Shown: positions 36,023 through 44,631, counted from the stretch's first letter. The stretch: 64,000 nucleotides of DNA from VXPQ01 sp964608315 (GCA_964608315.1 CAZSNF010000004.1:62001-126000), one strand, 5' to 3'. The notes: generated by a model from the sequence alone, not told the origin. Translations and numbers: made by a program.

Positions 36023-36967
36023 ATGATCTGGAAAACAGAACGCGTCTCGACTATATGCGCTGCCCTCGCCATACTCTGGACGGTTAGCGGCTGGACGCAA
36101 ACAACGCCCCGCCCGTACGAACAAGCAACGGAGCCTGCCGGGGATAGTCTCGGAGTACTGATTATGGCGCACGGCGGCGGCCCGGAATGGAACAAGCAGG
36201 TGGACGCTTCCATCGACGGACTCCGTGATCGCTTGTCCGTATCCCTGGCGTTCGGCATGGCGAATCCTGAAACGCTGCAAGCCTCGCTGGATTCGCTCCG
36301 CAATCACGGCGCAAGCACGGTGGCGGTGGTGCGGCTGTTTATTTCAGGGGACGCCTTCCTGCACCAGACCGAGTTTCTGTTCGGACTGCGGTCCGACCCG
36401 CCGGAACAGGCGATCATGGGACATCACATGATGGACGGCTCCCACCTCAAACCCCTTAAGGTGGACAGCCGCATTCTGCTGGATCGCCAGGGGATGGCGG
36501 GGTCCAGCGAAGCGGCCCGCATTCTGCTGGCTCGCGCAAACGAGAACGCATCCAGCCCGGAAGAAACCGGGGTAATGCTTATTGCGCACGGCATGGGTTC
36601 CGAAGACGATAACAACCGGTTGCTGAATTCCATGCAGGATGCGGCGCAAGCGCTCCGGTCCGCGAACTACGCGGAGGTACACATCGCAACGCTTCGGGAA
36701 GACTGGGCCGAACCGAGGGTCGACGCGGAACAGCGCATCAGGGCCACGGTGGCGGAAATGGCGGAACGCCGGGACCATGTGGTAGTGATCCCTTACCGCA
36801 TATCCGGATTCGGTCCCTATGGCGATGTGCTTGACGGGCTGGAGTACGTACCTGCCGACGGACTGCTCCCGCACCATCTGGTTACGGAATGGATCGCCTC
36901 CCGCGCCGCGGCCAATTTCTGCTCGGCGGGTTTGGCGTCCCCCCTTGGATCGTGCGGAATGCCGTAA
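36023..36967 (+). CDS. Exported CbiX/CbiK-like chelatase-fold protein
   Basis: A 314-residue protein with a signal peptide (about residues 1-25). The mature part has two homologous halves of the class II chelatase fold. The first begins VLIMAHGGGPEWN (His50) and the second VMLIAHGMGSEDDNN (His ~188). These positions carry the metal-binding His in sirohydrochlorin cobaltochelatase/ferrochelatase (CbiX, SirB). Most family members are cytoplasmic; an exported copy recalls periplasmic CbiK of sulphate reducers. A palindrome shared with the downstream haem-receptor operon points to iron or haem control. It might insert metal into, or bind, a tetrapyrrole outside the cytoplasm. The fold call is from motifs; the activity is untested. 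Confidence 0.65.
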   Translation: MIWKTERVSTICAALAILWTVSGWTQTTPRPYEQATEPAGDSLGVLIMAHGGGPEWNKQVDASIDGLRDRLSVSLAFGMANPETLQASLDSLRNHGASTVAVVRLFISGDAFLHQTEFLFGLRSDPPEQAIMGHHMMDGSHLKPLKVDSRILLDRQGMAGSSEAARILLARANENASSPEETGVMLIAHGMGSEDDNNRLLNSMQDAAQALRSANYAEVHIATLREDWAEPRVDAEQRIRATVAEMAERRDHVVVIPYRISGFGPYGDVLDGLEYVPADGLLPHHLVTEWIASRAAANFCSAGLASPLGSCGMP

Positions 36968-36973
36968 CGTTTT

Positions 36974-37735
36974 CTACTTCCCCCGAAAAGCTCCGCCAAC
37001 CTTCACGCCGAGGCCGCCGTCGATGCGGAAAGCCTGTCCTGTGATGAAGCTGGCTTCGTCGCTTGCCAGATAGGCGATCAGATGGGCGATTTCGCTGGGC
37101 TCGGCTATTCGGTTCAGGAGGTGCATGCCCCGGATTTCTTCCATCATGGCTTCCGGATCGCCGGACTGGTCCGCCGCCCATTGCAGGAGCGGCGTACCCA
37201 CGCTCCCCGGACACACCGCGGACGAGCGGACGTTGTACGGCGCGTAATCCACGGCGATGCTGCGCGTAAGACCAAGCATGGCGGCCTTGCTGGTGGCGTA
37301 AGCGGCCACATGCTCCTCGCTCATCAGCGCCTGCACGCTCGACACATTCACGATCACCCCATTCCGTTGCGCGGTCATGCCCGGAAGCGCCTGCCTTGCG
37401 CACAGAAAGGCCCCCTTCACATTGACGGCCAGCACGCGGTCCCACTCTTCCTCGGTTGTTTCCTCGACCGTGCCGTATGTCTGGACCGCCGCATTGTTGA
37501 CGAGTACGTCGATGCGTTCGAACCGGTCGAGCGCCTGCTGGAAGGCTCGCTCCACCTGATCCGCTTTCGATACGTCGCACTGGATGCAGAAGCGGTTTTC
37601 CGCATTCTCTTTCCGGGCCGGGGCCACGTCCAGGCAGGCCACGCGGGCGCCTTTTTCAAGAAAGAGTTCCGTTGTAGCGGCCCCGATGCCCTGGGCGGCC
37701 CCGGTGACGACAACGATTTTTCCGTCGAACGACAT
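36974..37735 (-). CDS. Short-chain dehydrogenase/reductase (SDR)
   Basis: A 253-residue classical SDR. The cofactor motif TGAAQGIG is at 11-18 and an acidic residue after strand beta-2 (CLDV) suggests NAD preference. NNAAVQ starts at 80. The catalytic Ser is in VSSVQ (~132), Tyr146 and Lys150 are in YATSK, and the family tail GQAFRIDGGLGV is present. It catalyses NAD(P)-dependent oxidation or reduction of an alcohol or sugar. Its stop is 7 bp from the stop of the convergent chelatase-like gene. It is divergent from the alditol-oxidase-like gene, so the two may share substrates. Confidence 0.93.
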   Translation of the reverse strand: MSFDGKIVVVTGAAQGIGAATTELFLEKGARVACLDVAPARKENAENRFCIQCDVSKADQVERAFQQALDRFERIDVLVNNAAVQTYGTVEETTEEEWDRVLAVNVKGAFLCARQALPGMTAQRNGVIVNVSSVQALMSEEHVAAYATSKAAMLGLTRSIAVDYAPYNVRSSAVCPGSVGTPLLQWAADQSGDPEAMMEEIRGMHLLNRIAEPSEIAHLIAYLASDEASFITGQAFRIDGGLGVKVGGAFRGK

Positions 37736-37809
37736 ATTTGCAGAAGGTATTTGCGCGGAGAATATGGCTGCCCCGTAAAAAATAACGGCGAGTGCATTAT
37801 ACTACTGCA

Positions 37810-37824
37810 GGATATTCTGATCAA
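37810..37824 (-). repeat. Dispersed repeat, copy h
   Basis: GGATATTCTGATCAA lies in the 232-bp divergent gap between the SDR and the alditol-oxidase-like gene. Confidence 0.5.
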
Positions 37825-37967
37825 AACCGTATTTTGGATATTGCGTTGACGATTTGGCGCCAAGGGACTGCAATTGAGGCGTGATTTTGATTCGTACGCA
37901 AGGCTGCAAGGTCGATGGGGCCGCGTTTGGGCGTTCCGGAAGCCTTCGCGCCAGGACAAGCAAGACA

Positions 37968-39326
37968 ATGGACAAAAGAACCTTTTTGAAAACCTGTTCC
38001 GCCCTTGTGGCGGGCGGTATTCTTTCTCCGCTGGCCTCCTGCAGGCCGGAAGAAGTCGCTACCCTTCCGCCCCGGACGAATTGGGCGGGCAACCTCACTT
38101 ATTCTACGGACCGGTTGCACCTGCCGCAGACGGTTGCCGAAGCGCAGGACCTCGTGAGGAACGCGCCCAGGCTCCGACCGCTCGGTTCGCGCCATTGCTT
38201 CAACGCGATTGCGGACAGCACCGAGGCGCAAATATCCCTTGAGCATCTCAACCGGGTAGTGCATCTCGACGAGGAGGCGAACAGGGTGACAGTGGGGGCC
38301 GGCATGCGCTACGGCGATCTTGCTCCTTACCTTCAGGAAAGAGGGTATGCCTTGCACAATCTGGCTTCCCTGCCGCACATTTCCGTGGCGGGCGCCTGTG
38401 CTACGGCCACCCACGGTTCCGGCGTGGCGAACGGGAATCTGGCCACGGCGGTCGCTGCAATCACGTTCATTGATGCGAACGGCGATCTCGTTACCCTTTC
38501 CCGCGAGGAGGACGGCGAACGATTCGCCGGAGCGGTCGTGGGGCTCGGCGGACTCGGCGTGGTTACGGAGGTTACGCTGGATATCCAGCCCGCCTTCGAC
38601 ATGATCCAGCATGTCTACCTCGACCTCCCGGTGGCCTCGCTGGACGAACATTTCGATGAAATCATGTCGAGCGGCTACAGCGTCAGCCTGTTCACGGACT
38701 GGCGAACGGACTGGGTGAACCAGGTCTGGATCAAGCGGGTAGCGGGGGACGATGCGTTCGAGGCGGAACCGACATTTTTCGGCGCCAACCTGGCGGACAG
38801 GAATGTGCATCCGATTATAGAACTCTCGGCGGTGAACTGCACGGAGCAGATGGGCGTCCCCGGTCCCTGGTGCGAGCGGCTGCCGCATTTTCGGATGGAT
38901 TTTACCCCGAGCAGCGGCAAGGAATTGCAAAGCGAATACTTTGTCCCCATGGAGCATGCGCGGGACGCGGCGAGAGTCTTTCAGGGAATGGGGGACCGGT
39001 TCGGGTCGCTCCTGATGATATCGGAAGTGCGCACCATCGCCCGCGACGATTTGTGGATGAGTATGTGCTTCGATCGGCCCAGCGTCGCTTTTCACTGCAC
39101 CTGGGAGCAGGACTGGGATGCGCTCCGGGAACTCCTTCCTGTGATCGAAGACGCGCTTGACCCCTTCGGAGCGCGTCCGCATTGGGGAAAACTGTTCACG
39201 ATGGCGCCGGACCGGCTGCAATCGCGATACGAAAAGGTCTCCGCCTTCAGGGAATTGCTCCGGGAATACGACCCGGACGGCAAATTCCGCAACGCGTTCG
39301 TACAGGAGAATCTGTTCGGCGGTTGA
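37968..39326 (+). CDS. FAD-linked alditol/xylitol-oxidase-like enzyme, exported
   Basis: The start ATG 37968 (MDKRTFLKTC) gives 452 residues; the open frame to 37881 has no leader character. Residues 1-25 form a Tat- or lipoprotein-like leader ending LSPLASC. The body is a PCMH-type FAD domain: RPLGSRHCFNAIADS holds a His (about residue 76) at the position of the covalent FAD His of Streptomyces AldO, and SVAGACATATHGSGVANGNL binds the dinucleotide. A C-terminal ALO-type domain ends with PHWGKLF and PDGKFRNAFV. Relatives oxidise polyols or aldonolactones, producing H2O2. Extracytoplasmic location is unusual but consistent with the leader. Confidence 0.85.
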   Translation: MDKRTFLKTCSALVAGGILSPLASCRPEEVATLPPRTNWAGNLTYSTDRLHLPQTVAEAQDLVRNAPRLRPLGSRHCFNAIADSTEAQISLEHLNRVVHLDEEANRVTVGAGMRYGDLAPYLQERGYALHNLASLPHISVAGACATATHGSGVANGNLATAVAAITFIDANGDLVTLSREEDGERFAGAVVGLGGLGVVTEVTLDIQPAFDMIQHVYLDLPVASLDEHFDEIMSSGYSVSLFTDWRTDWVNQVWIKRVAGDDAFEAEPTFFGANLADRNVHPIIELSAVNCTEQMGVPGPWCERLPHFRMDFTPSSGKELQSEYFVPMEHARDAARVFQGMGDRFGSLLMISEVRTIARDDLWMSMCFDRPSVAFHCTWEQDWDALRELLPVIEDALDPFGARPHWGKLFTMAPDRLQSRYEKVSAFRELLREYDPDGKFRNAFVQENLFGG

Positions 39327-39394
39327 GCAAGGCGCAGGACGGCTGAACACGTAGCGCACCGGGCCAGGCCGGAATATCTGCATGGAGATTCTGC

Positions 39395-39410
39395 ATAATC
39401 AGAGTACCCT
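39395..39410 (+). repeat. Dispersed repeat, copy i
   Basis: ATAATCAGAGTACCCT, inverted relative to copy g at 35927. Each lies on the inner side of the 17-bp palindrome of its end. Confidence 0.45.
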
Positions 39411-39445
39411 GTAAATTCACAAAAATGCACCCAAACATGCCCTAT

Positions 39446-39462
39446 TTTAGATTAAGTCTAAA
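39446..39462. promoter_or_regulatory. 17-bp palindromic site upstream of the haem-uptake operon
   Basis: TTTAGATTAAGTCTAAA lies 40 bp before the receptor start, a typical operator or promoter distance. It is the exact reverse complement of 35895-35911, with two further identical bases on one side. Confidence 0.6.
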
Positions 39463-39501
39463 TAAAAACATCGCCGGCGTCACCGGTCAAACCTGTTCTC
39501 C

Positions 39502-41646
39502 ATGAGGCCCCTTCGCCTTTTTGTCGCGTTCGCCATAGCGATTCCTCTGGTTTCGGCGACGGCGCGCGCCCAGCAAGTTCCAGCCGATTCCGTGAAAGCG
39601 GATTCGTCCCGCGTCGTAGAGATGACGCCTATCGTCGTGACCGCGACGCGTTCCGAGAAGGCGCTCGAGGATGTGGCGGCGCCCACTACGGTCGTTCTGG
39701 CCGAAACCATGCGGATGCAGGGGGCCCTGCGGTTGGAGGACGTGCTTGTAACGGTTCCCGGACTTGCCCTCTTCGAAGACCATGGCGCCGGGTTGCAGGT
39801 GCAGGGTTTTTCGCCGGAATACACGCTTATTCTTCTGGACGGCGAACCGGTCATCGGGCGGACGGCGGGCACCCTCGACCTCAACAGATTGACCGTGCAG
39901 GGCCTGGACAGGGTCGAAATCGTGCGCGGCCCGTCGTCGTCGCTCTATGGAAGCGAAGCGCTTGCGGGCGTCGTCAATCTTGTCACGGCGCCTGCGGCCG
40001 AAGGTTTTCGCGGCGCGCTCGGCGGTCGGTTCGGTTCGTTCGGCACGACGGACCTTACGGCCGAAATCGAAGCCGGACGCGAGCGGGCGGGCGTACGCCT
40101 GCTTGTCGATCGCTATGTTTCGGCGGGTTACGATCTGACGCCTGCATCTTTCGGGGCCACCAGCCCTGCTTTCACCGACTGGACGGCCGATTGGCGCAGC
40201 CGCCTTGCGCTTTCGGATCGCGTGCTGCTCCGGCTCGGAGCCCGGGCGACCGCAGAGAATCAGGAAGGGGCATTCGCTCTGAACGACGATGGCGTCGAAG
40301 TACGCTACGACGACGAGGGACGCCGCGTCGACTGGAGCCTGCACCCGGAAGCCCGGATTCGGCTCTCGGATCGTTTACGGCTCACAACGACGCTCTACGG
40401 CGCGCGCTACCAGGCCGAGACCCGCTATCGCCGTCAGCGCGACGGGGCGCTCACCTATGAGGACGATTTTGACCAGTACTATCTGAAGGCCGAAACCCAA
40501 TTCGACGCAGTCTGGAACGGGCGTCATCTCACGAGCCTGGGCGGGGGCATGGTGCGGGAACGCCTCGGCGGCTCCCGCTACGGACCGGACGCCGAGGGCG
40601 AACGTCCGGCGGCGAACCAGGCCTATGTCTTCGCCCGGCATGAATGGCTTCCGTTGCGGCTTTTCGAGGTGAGCGCAAGCGCCCGCTTCGACGCCCATTC
40701 GGACTACGCCGCGCGGCTGACGCCGAAGATCGCCCTCCTTGTGCGTCCGACGGATAACCTGCGCTTTCGCGCGAGCGTGGGCAGCGGTTTCAAGGCGCCG
40801 GCCTTTCGGCAGTTTTACCTCGCTTTCACCAATGCTGCGACTGGATACTCCGTCTTTGGCGCCACCCGTGTGCAGGAAGGAGTAGCGCAGTTGCAGGCGG
40901 AGGGAGCGATCGACCATCTTTTTTTCGATCCTGCTGCGCTTGAGGAGATTCGGGCCGAAAGTTCCGTTGCGGTCAACATAGGCGGTTCGTTCGATCCGTT
41001 CCCCCGGCTGGCTTTTTCGGTCAATGCCTTCCACAACAACGTGCGCGATCTCATCGAGGCCCAGCCGATCGCGCAAAAAACGAACGGAGGGTTCGTTTTC
41101 GGCTATTTCAACCTCGCGCGGATCTACACAAGGGGCGTCGAGGCGGATGCGACCATCCGGGCGGTCGCAGGCCGACGGAGCCGGCTCGATATCGCCTTCG
41201 GCTATCAGTTTCTCCAGGCGCGAGACCGCGAGGTGGTCGAAGCGCTGGAAACCGGCACCGTGTTCGGACGCGACCCGTCCGGGCGGGAGTACCGTCTTGG
41301 CCCGGGCGACTACGGCGGGATGTTCGGGCGCTCGCCGCATAAGGCGACATTCCGCGCGACGTATTCGCACGCGCCGTTTGGCCTTACCGCCAGCATTCGG
41401 GGACGCTGGCGCAGCCGTTACGGGTACCGCGACCTCGACGGCAACGCGCTGGCCAACCGCGACGATGAATTCGTAACGCCCTACGCCATTTTCGACGCCA
41501 CCGTTACAAAGACCGTCCCGGCTCCGGGTTCGGCCGACGCGGAGATCCAGCTTGGCGTGGATAATGCGCTCGACATTACGCGCCCGACCCTCTTGCCGTC
41601 GCTTCCCGGACGGCGGCTTTACGCCGCGCTCCGTCTCACGCTATGA
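39502..41646 (+). CDS. TonB-dependent haem/siderophore-type receptor (HmuR-like by context)
   Basis: A 714-residue outer-membrane receptor. It has a signal peptide (residues 1-24), a TonB box (PIVVTATRSEK, about 46-56), a plug with LEDVLVTVPGL and VEIVRGPSSSLYGSEALAGVVN, and a barrel ending RLYAALRLTL. It is BtuB/CirA-like in size and plug sequence, unlike the SusC at 446. The next gene encodes an HmuY family haem-binding lipoprotein 34 bp downstream, the usual HmuR-HmuY arrangement, so haem is the likely ligand. A 17-bp palindrome 40 bp upstream is a candidate iron-regulated operator. Confidence 0.9.
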   Translation: MRPLRLFVAFAIAIPLVSATARAQQVPADSVKADSSRVVEMTPIVVTATRSEKALEDVAAPTTVVLAETMRMQGALRLEDVLVTVPGLALFEDHGAGLQVQGFSPEYTLILLDGEPVIGRTAGTLDLNRLTVQGLDRVEIVRGPSSSLYGSEALAGVVNLVTAPAAEGFRGALGGRFGSFGTTDLTAEIEAGRERAGVRLLVDRYVSAGYDLTPASFGATSPAFTDWTADWRSRLALSDRVLLRLGARATAENQEGAFALNDDGVEVRYDDEGRRVDWSLHPEARIRLSDRLRLTTTLYGARYQAETRYRRQRDGALTYEDDFDQYYLKAETQFDAVWNGRHLTSLGGGMVRERLGGSRYGPDAEGERPAANQAYVFARHEWLPLRLFEVSASARFDAHSDYAARLTPKIALLVRPTDNLRFRASVGSGFKAPAFRQFYLAFTNAATGYSVFGATRVQEGVAQLQAEGAIDHLFFDPAALEEIRAESSVAVNIGGSFDPFPRLAFSVNAFHNNVRDLIEAQPIAQKTNGGFVFGYFNLARIYTRGVEADATIRAVAGRRSRLDIAFGYQFLQARDREVVEALETGTVFGRDPSGREYRLGPGDYGGMFGRSPHKATFRATYSHAPFGLTASIRGRWRSRYGYRDLDGNALANRDDEFVTPYAIFDATVTKTVPAPGSADAEIQLGVDNALDITRPTLLPSLPGRRLYAALRLTL

Positions 41647-41680
41647 CGCCGCCAACCCTGAACCCCCAACCGTCCTTACC

Positions 41681-42391
41681 ATGAAAGCGCCTGTTATTTT
41701 CTCTGTATTCTTCGGGCTTGCTTTTCTGCTCGCCGCTTGCGACAGCGCCGACCCCGAACCGGAACCGGTCCTTCTCAATGTGAAAGTGGCTGAGAACATC
41801 CCTGCAGATCCGGCTTCGGGCCGCGACCCCGACACGGGCGTCTCGATCAGCAACAACCTGTTTACGCTATACGACCTCGAAGCGGGTTCGATACTTATTC
41901 CCTCGTCTCAGACGGACGCCGCCACCCGGCAGCGCGATTCCACATCGACAGCGTGGGATATCGGATTCAAGGGCACGACGATTATTTTCAACGGCGGCGT
42001 GAGCGGGCCGGGCGAAGCGGCGGCCCAACTGCTTGCGCAACCCTTCGCCGAGGTTATCGAAGCGCCGGAAGGGGGCTATATCGCCGACGGAGAGAATACG
42101 TCCTGTCCAGAGGTTTCCACGCCCGTCGGTCCCGTTCCCGGCTCGCCCTACGCCATCTGCATGGGCTCGGACAACGGCTGGTACAACTATAATCCCGGGA
42201 CCATGCTGCTTTTGCCTGTTCCGGGCCGCACGATCGCGCTCAGGACAGCAAGCGGCAACTACGCGAAAATACGGATTCTGAGTTACTATCAGAACAATCC
42301 GGATCCCCCCGACGCTTCGGTTCCGTCCCGGTATTATACGTTCGAGTACGTACTCCAGCCCGACGGTTCCCGGGATCTGACCTCGGAATAA
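41681..42391 (+). CDS. HmuY-family haem-binding lipoprotein
   Basis: The start ATG 41681 gives 236 residues and a lipobox LLAAC ending at Cys20; the longer open frame lies inside the receptor gene. The mature protein shows the HmuY pattern: an FTLYDLEAG strand, STSTAWDIGFKGTTIIFNGG, a GWYNYNPGT segment and a final YYTFEYVLQPDG. HmuY proteins are all-beta haem-binding lipoproteins that extract haem and pass it to the cognate receptor. The gene follows the TonB-dependent receptor by 34 bp, so it belongs to its operon. Haem ligand residues cannot be assigned without alignment. Confidence 0.85.
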   Translation: MKAPVIFSVFFGLAFLLAACDSADPEPEPVLLNVKVAENIPADPASGRDPDTGVSISNNLFTLYDLEAGSILIPSSQTDAATRQRDSTSTAWDIGFKGTTIIFNGGVSGPGEAAAQLLAQPFAEVIEAPEGGYIADGENTSCPEVSTPVGPVPGSPYAICMGSDNGWYNYNPGTMLLLPVPGRTIALRTASGNYAKIRILSYYQNNPDPPDASVPSRYYTFEYVLQPDGSRDLTSE

Positions 42392-42472
42392 GGGAAACGG
42401 GTCGCCGGGCGTCCGGCTCCATAGCGTCCGTACGCCGCAGGCGCGCCCCTTGCAGGTTTCTGAACTTTTTGG

Positions 42473-42490
42473 ACTTAGTCAGAGTATCCT
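42473..42490 (+). repeat. Dispersed repeat, copy j
   Basis: ACTTAGTCAGAGTATCCT lies between the HmuY gene and the cupredoxin gene. Confidence 0.5.
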
Positions 42491-42591
42491 TGGGGTTGGG
42501 CTTTCCGGGTTTTCTTTGATAGCCCCCCGAACCGGCGGGTTTTCCGTCGCGTTCGGTTCTTTTTTCTAACCAACCTTAACGGATCTGCATT

Positions 42592-43128
42592 ATGAAGTCT
42601 TCCCGATTCCTGTGCCTGTTCTCCCTTCTGGCGCTCATGCTCGCCGCGTGCGGCGGCGGCGCCTCTGACGGCGGCGACGCCGCTGCCGAGAGCGATATGA
42701 CCGCTGCCGAGAGTGATATGGCTTCTGCCGAAAGCGATATGGATGTCGTTGAAATCGTTCTCCGTCCTGACGGCGATACGATAGCTTTTGACGAGAACTC
42801 GACCTCGTTTACCGTCCAGGCCGGACAGACGGTCAATCTGACCCTGGAGAATGTGGCGACCCTTGCCGTCATGTTGCACAATGTCGTCATACTTTCGTCA
42901 AACGAAGACGATGTGGCCAACCGCGTAGGGATGGCGGGCATCGCTGCGGGCGAGGCGAATGCATTCGTTTCGGACGATGCGGCGATTCTGGCGGCCACGC
43001 CGCTTGCGCAGCCTGGCGAGACCGTGCAGGTTACGTTCGAGGCGCCCTCGGAACCGGGTACCTATCGGTATATCTGCACCTATATCGGGCACCACACCCT
43101 GATGCAGGGTACGATGGTCGTAACCTGA
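42592..43128 (+). CDS. Azurin/plastocyanin-like cupredoxin lipoprotein
   Basis: A 178-residue lipoprotein (lipobox LAAC, Cys20). Three tandem 21-bp repeats encode a 7-residue linker unit (AAESDMT, AAESDMA, SAESDMD at about 31-51), placing the domain away from the membrane. The C-terminal domain is a type-1 copper cupredoxin with ligands His96 (MLHNVV), Cys162, His167 and Met171 in ICTYIGHHTLMQG. Such proteins shuttle electrons to oxidases or reductases, for example a cytochrome c oxidase. The gene is separated from the haem operon by 200 bp with a repeat, so it is probably transcribed independently. Confidence 0.9.
   Translation: MKSSRFLCLFSLLALMLAACGGGASDGGDAAAESDMTAAESDMASAESDMDVVEIVLRPDGDTIAFDENSTSFTVQAGQTVNLTLENVATLAVMLHNVVILSSNEDDVANRVGMAGIAAGEANAFVSDDAAILAATPLAQPGETVQVTFEAPSEPGTYRYICTYIGHHTLMQGTMVVT
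42682..42744 (+). repeat. Three in-frame 21-bp tandem repeats in the cupredoxin linker
   Basis: Units at 42682-42702, 42703-42723 and 42724-42744 differ at a few positions and encode a 7-residue acidic spacer. Copy number could vary without a frameshift. Confidence 0.8.
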
Positions 43129-43539
43129 TCGGACGGATCGGACTGGAGCGCACCGCTCTTTCGGGAGCGGGAATATGTGGAATATGCAAGGGGTGCGCTG
43201 ATCGAAGCCAACTTGATCAGCGTATTCTTATATTCATGGCGCCGTCCTGCGCCTGAAAGTCTGTTCGGGAAGATGTCTTGCGCCGGGGACTGCGCTGTAT
43301 CCTTGCATGTTCGCGGCGCGGGCGCCTGTTTGCTGTTCGCGTTCGGCGGCAATGGACATTTCGGTCGAGCGAAACCGGAAATGGCGCATTATTCCGGTAT
43401 TTGGCACGGATATTGTTCCTGAATTATGGTACAGCAAACAGAGCCGTTCGGTATATTCCGGGGCGCGAAGCACGGGAAGCCGGAAAAGAGCCGTGCGGCG
43501 CCGCAAAGGATTCATGAACATAGCCACGGAGGCAACGAC
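43129..43539. other. 411-bp intergenic region with repeat fragments
   Basis: It holds the second half of the ~90-bp repeat (43195-43228) and a small hairpin near 43153-43172 that could end the cupredoxin transcript. The rest has no supported gene. Confidence 0.5.
43195..43228 (+). repeat. Partial ~90-bp repeat with dispersed repeat copy k
   Basis: GCGCTGATCGAAGC, then ACTTGATCAGCGTATTCT: the same two blocks in the same order as on the minus strand of 9360-9455. Confidence 0.55.
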
Positions 43540-43923
43540 ATGAGAACGTACGCAACCATTCCCCTTTTCTTCGTGCTTGCTATGCTGGTTTCCGGTTGCA
43601 TCAGCATAAACCATACGATGCTGGATACGGGGCAGCGGCACGCCCCTGTGCCGGGTCCCGAAGTACAGGTGTTTTTCGAATCGGACGATCTGCCGGAGCA
43701 TACGCGCGTTGCGCTGCTTTACGGCAAGACCTTCGAAAACATCACCACCGAGAGCAAATTGATCAACAGGCTCCGCGCAGCCGCGGGCGAACTCGGAGCA
43801 AACGGGGTCGTGTTGCTGGGTCGGACAGACCTGGGCGGGGAGATCAGAGTATCCGGCGACGCCTTGATTGGTTATGGCGAGTCTGGGCGGCGCGGGCAGG
43901 CGCTGGCCATACGGGTGCATTAG
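43540..43923 (+). CDS. Small lipoprotein, unknown function
   Basis: The start ATG 43540 is preceded by CACGGAGG and gives 127 residues with a lipobox LVSGC (Cys20). The mature part contains VALLYGKTFENITTESKLINRLRAAAGELGANGVVLLGR, resembling small YbjQ/DUF-type stress lipoproteins that pack a ferredoxin-like fold (inference). It ends 40 bp before a strong palindromic hairpin shared with two other sites in the window. The neighbouring cytochrome operon is convergent. Confidence 0.6.
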   Translation: MRTYATIPLFFVLAMLVSGCISINHTMLDTGQRHAPVPGPEVQVFFESDDLPEHTRVALLYGKTFENITTESKLINRLRAAAGELGANGVVLLGRTDLGGEIRVSGDALIGYGESGRRGQALAIRVH

Positions 43924-43963
43924 GCTTGCGCGTTGGGCGTGCGCGCGGCGTTTGCATCCGGCA

Positions 43964-44001
43964 AATTACCCCGCTGAGTGTTTTTACTCAGTGGGGTAAT
44001 T
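43964..44001. repeat. TGAGT-centred palindrome between convergent genes
   Basis: The 16-bp arms (43964-43979 and 43986-44001) pair with one G-T mismatch around a GTTTTT loop. The core TGAGTGTTTTTACTCA is shared with palindromes at 49841 and 60503. Here it could also act as a bidirectional terminator. Confidence 0.75.
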
Positions 44002-44028
44002 GTGTTTTTGGGGTTTCCTGTTCGCTCC

Positions 44029-44631
44029 TCATTCGGTCAGCAGGATGCGGATTACGACGCCGCCCATGGCGTCCCCGAGCTCGAAATCGTTGCGCGGACT
44101 GTCCTTGTGCGCATTGTGGCATGCGATGCACGCGGGCGAGACCGCTACGTCGGCGTATACGGCGGTGAAATACTCCGCGTCGCCAAGCGTTTCCCGGGCA
44201 TAGAACGGGGCGGAGGGATTGTTGGCCACGCTGTCGAGGCCTGCGATTTCCGCTTCGGTCCTTGGCTCGTTCTGCTTGTTGACGGGCCATTTGGAAATCA
44301 GCGAGTAGCTGAAGGCGTCGGTTTTGGTCGCCGCCATTTCCGAACCCATGCGAAACATCTGGGCGGGGAGCGGCAAGGCCTTGTCGTCTTGCCAGTGTTC
44401 GCTGGCGAGAATGACTTCCTCCTGATCCTGCAGGCGATGGACTACCGCGCGCGCATAGACGGTGCGGTCGGATTCCAGGACGGCGTGCAAGGCGTCCGCC
44501 ATGGCCTGCGGGGAGATACTGCCTGTTTCCTCCTTGCTTCGGGAGGATTCGTCGCCGCAGCCGGCAAGCCCGGCAACGAGGATCCCGGCAACGATCAGCC
44601 GGGCGCGGGGATTCGAAAGCAGGCGGGTCAT
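44029..44631 (-). CDS. DUF3365 (Tll0287-like) mono-haem c-type lipoprotein
   Basis: A 200-residue lipoprotein (lipobox LAGC, Cys25). The single haem c motif CIACH is at 169-173. The surrounding pattern (FRMGSEMAATKTDAFSYSLISKWPVNKQN, then PACIACHNAHKDSPRNDF and GDAMGGVVI) matches DUF3365/Tll0287-like haem sensor domains. These bind haem c in a PAS-like fold and are suspected redox or NO sensors. It is the last gene of the cytochrome operon, 36 bp after the decahaem cytochrome, and is probably periplasmic. Confidence 0.85.
   Translation of the reverse strand: MTRLLSNPRARLIVAGILVAGLAGCGDESSRSKEETGSISPQAMADALHAVLESDRTVYARAVVHRLQDQEEVILASEHWQDDKALPLPAQMFRMGSEMAATKTDAFSYSLISKWPVNKQNEPRTEAEIAGLDSVANNPSAPFYARETLGDAEYFTAVYADVAVSPACIACHNAHKDSPRNDFELGDAMGGVVIRILLTE

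Noticed and set aside
43426..43539. N-terminal extension of the small lipoprotein
   Set aside because: The start at 43540 has a ribosome binding site and leads straight into a lipobox; the extension is hydrophilic and unlike a leader.
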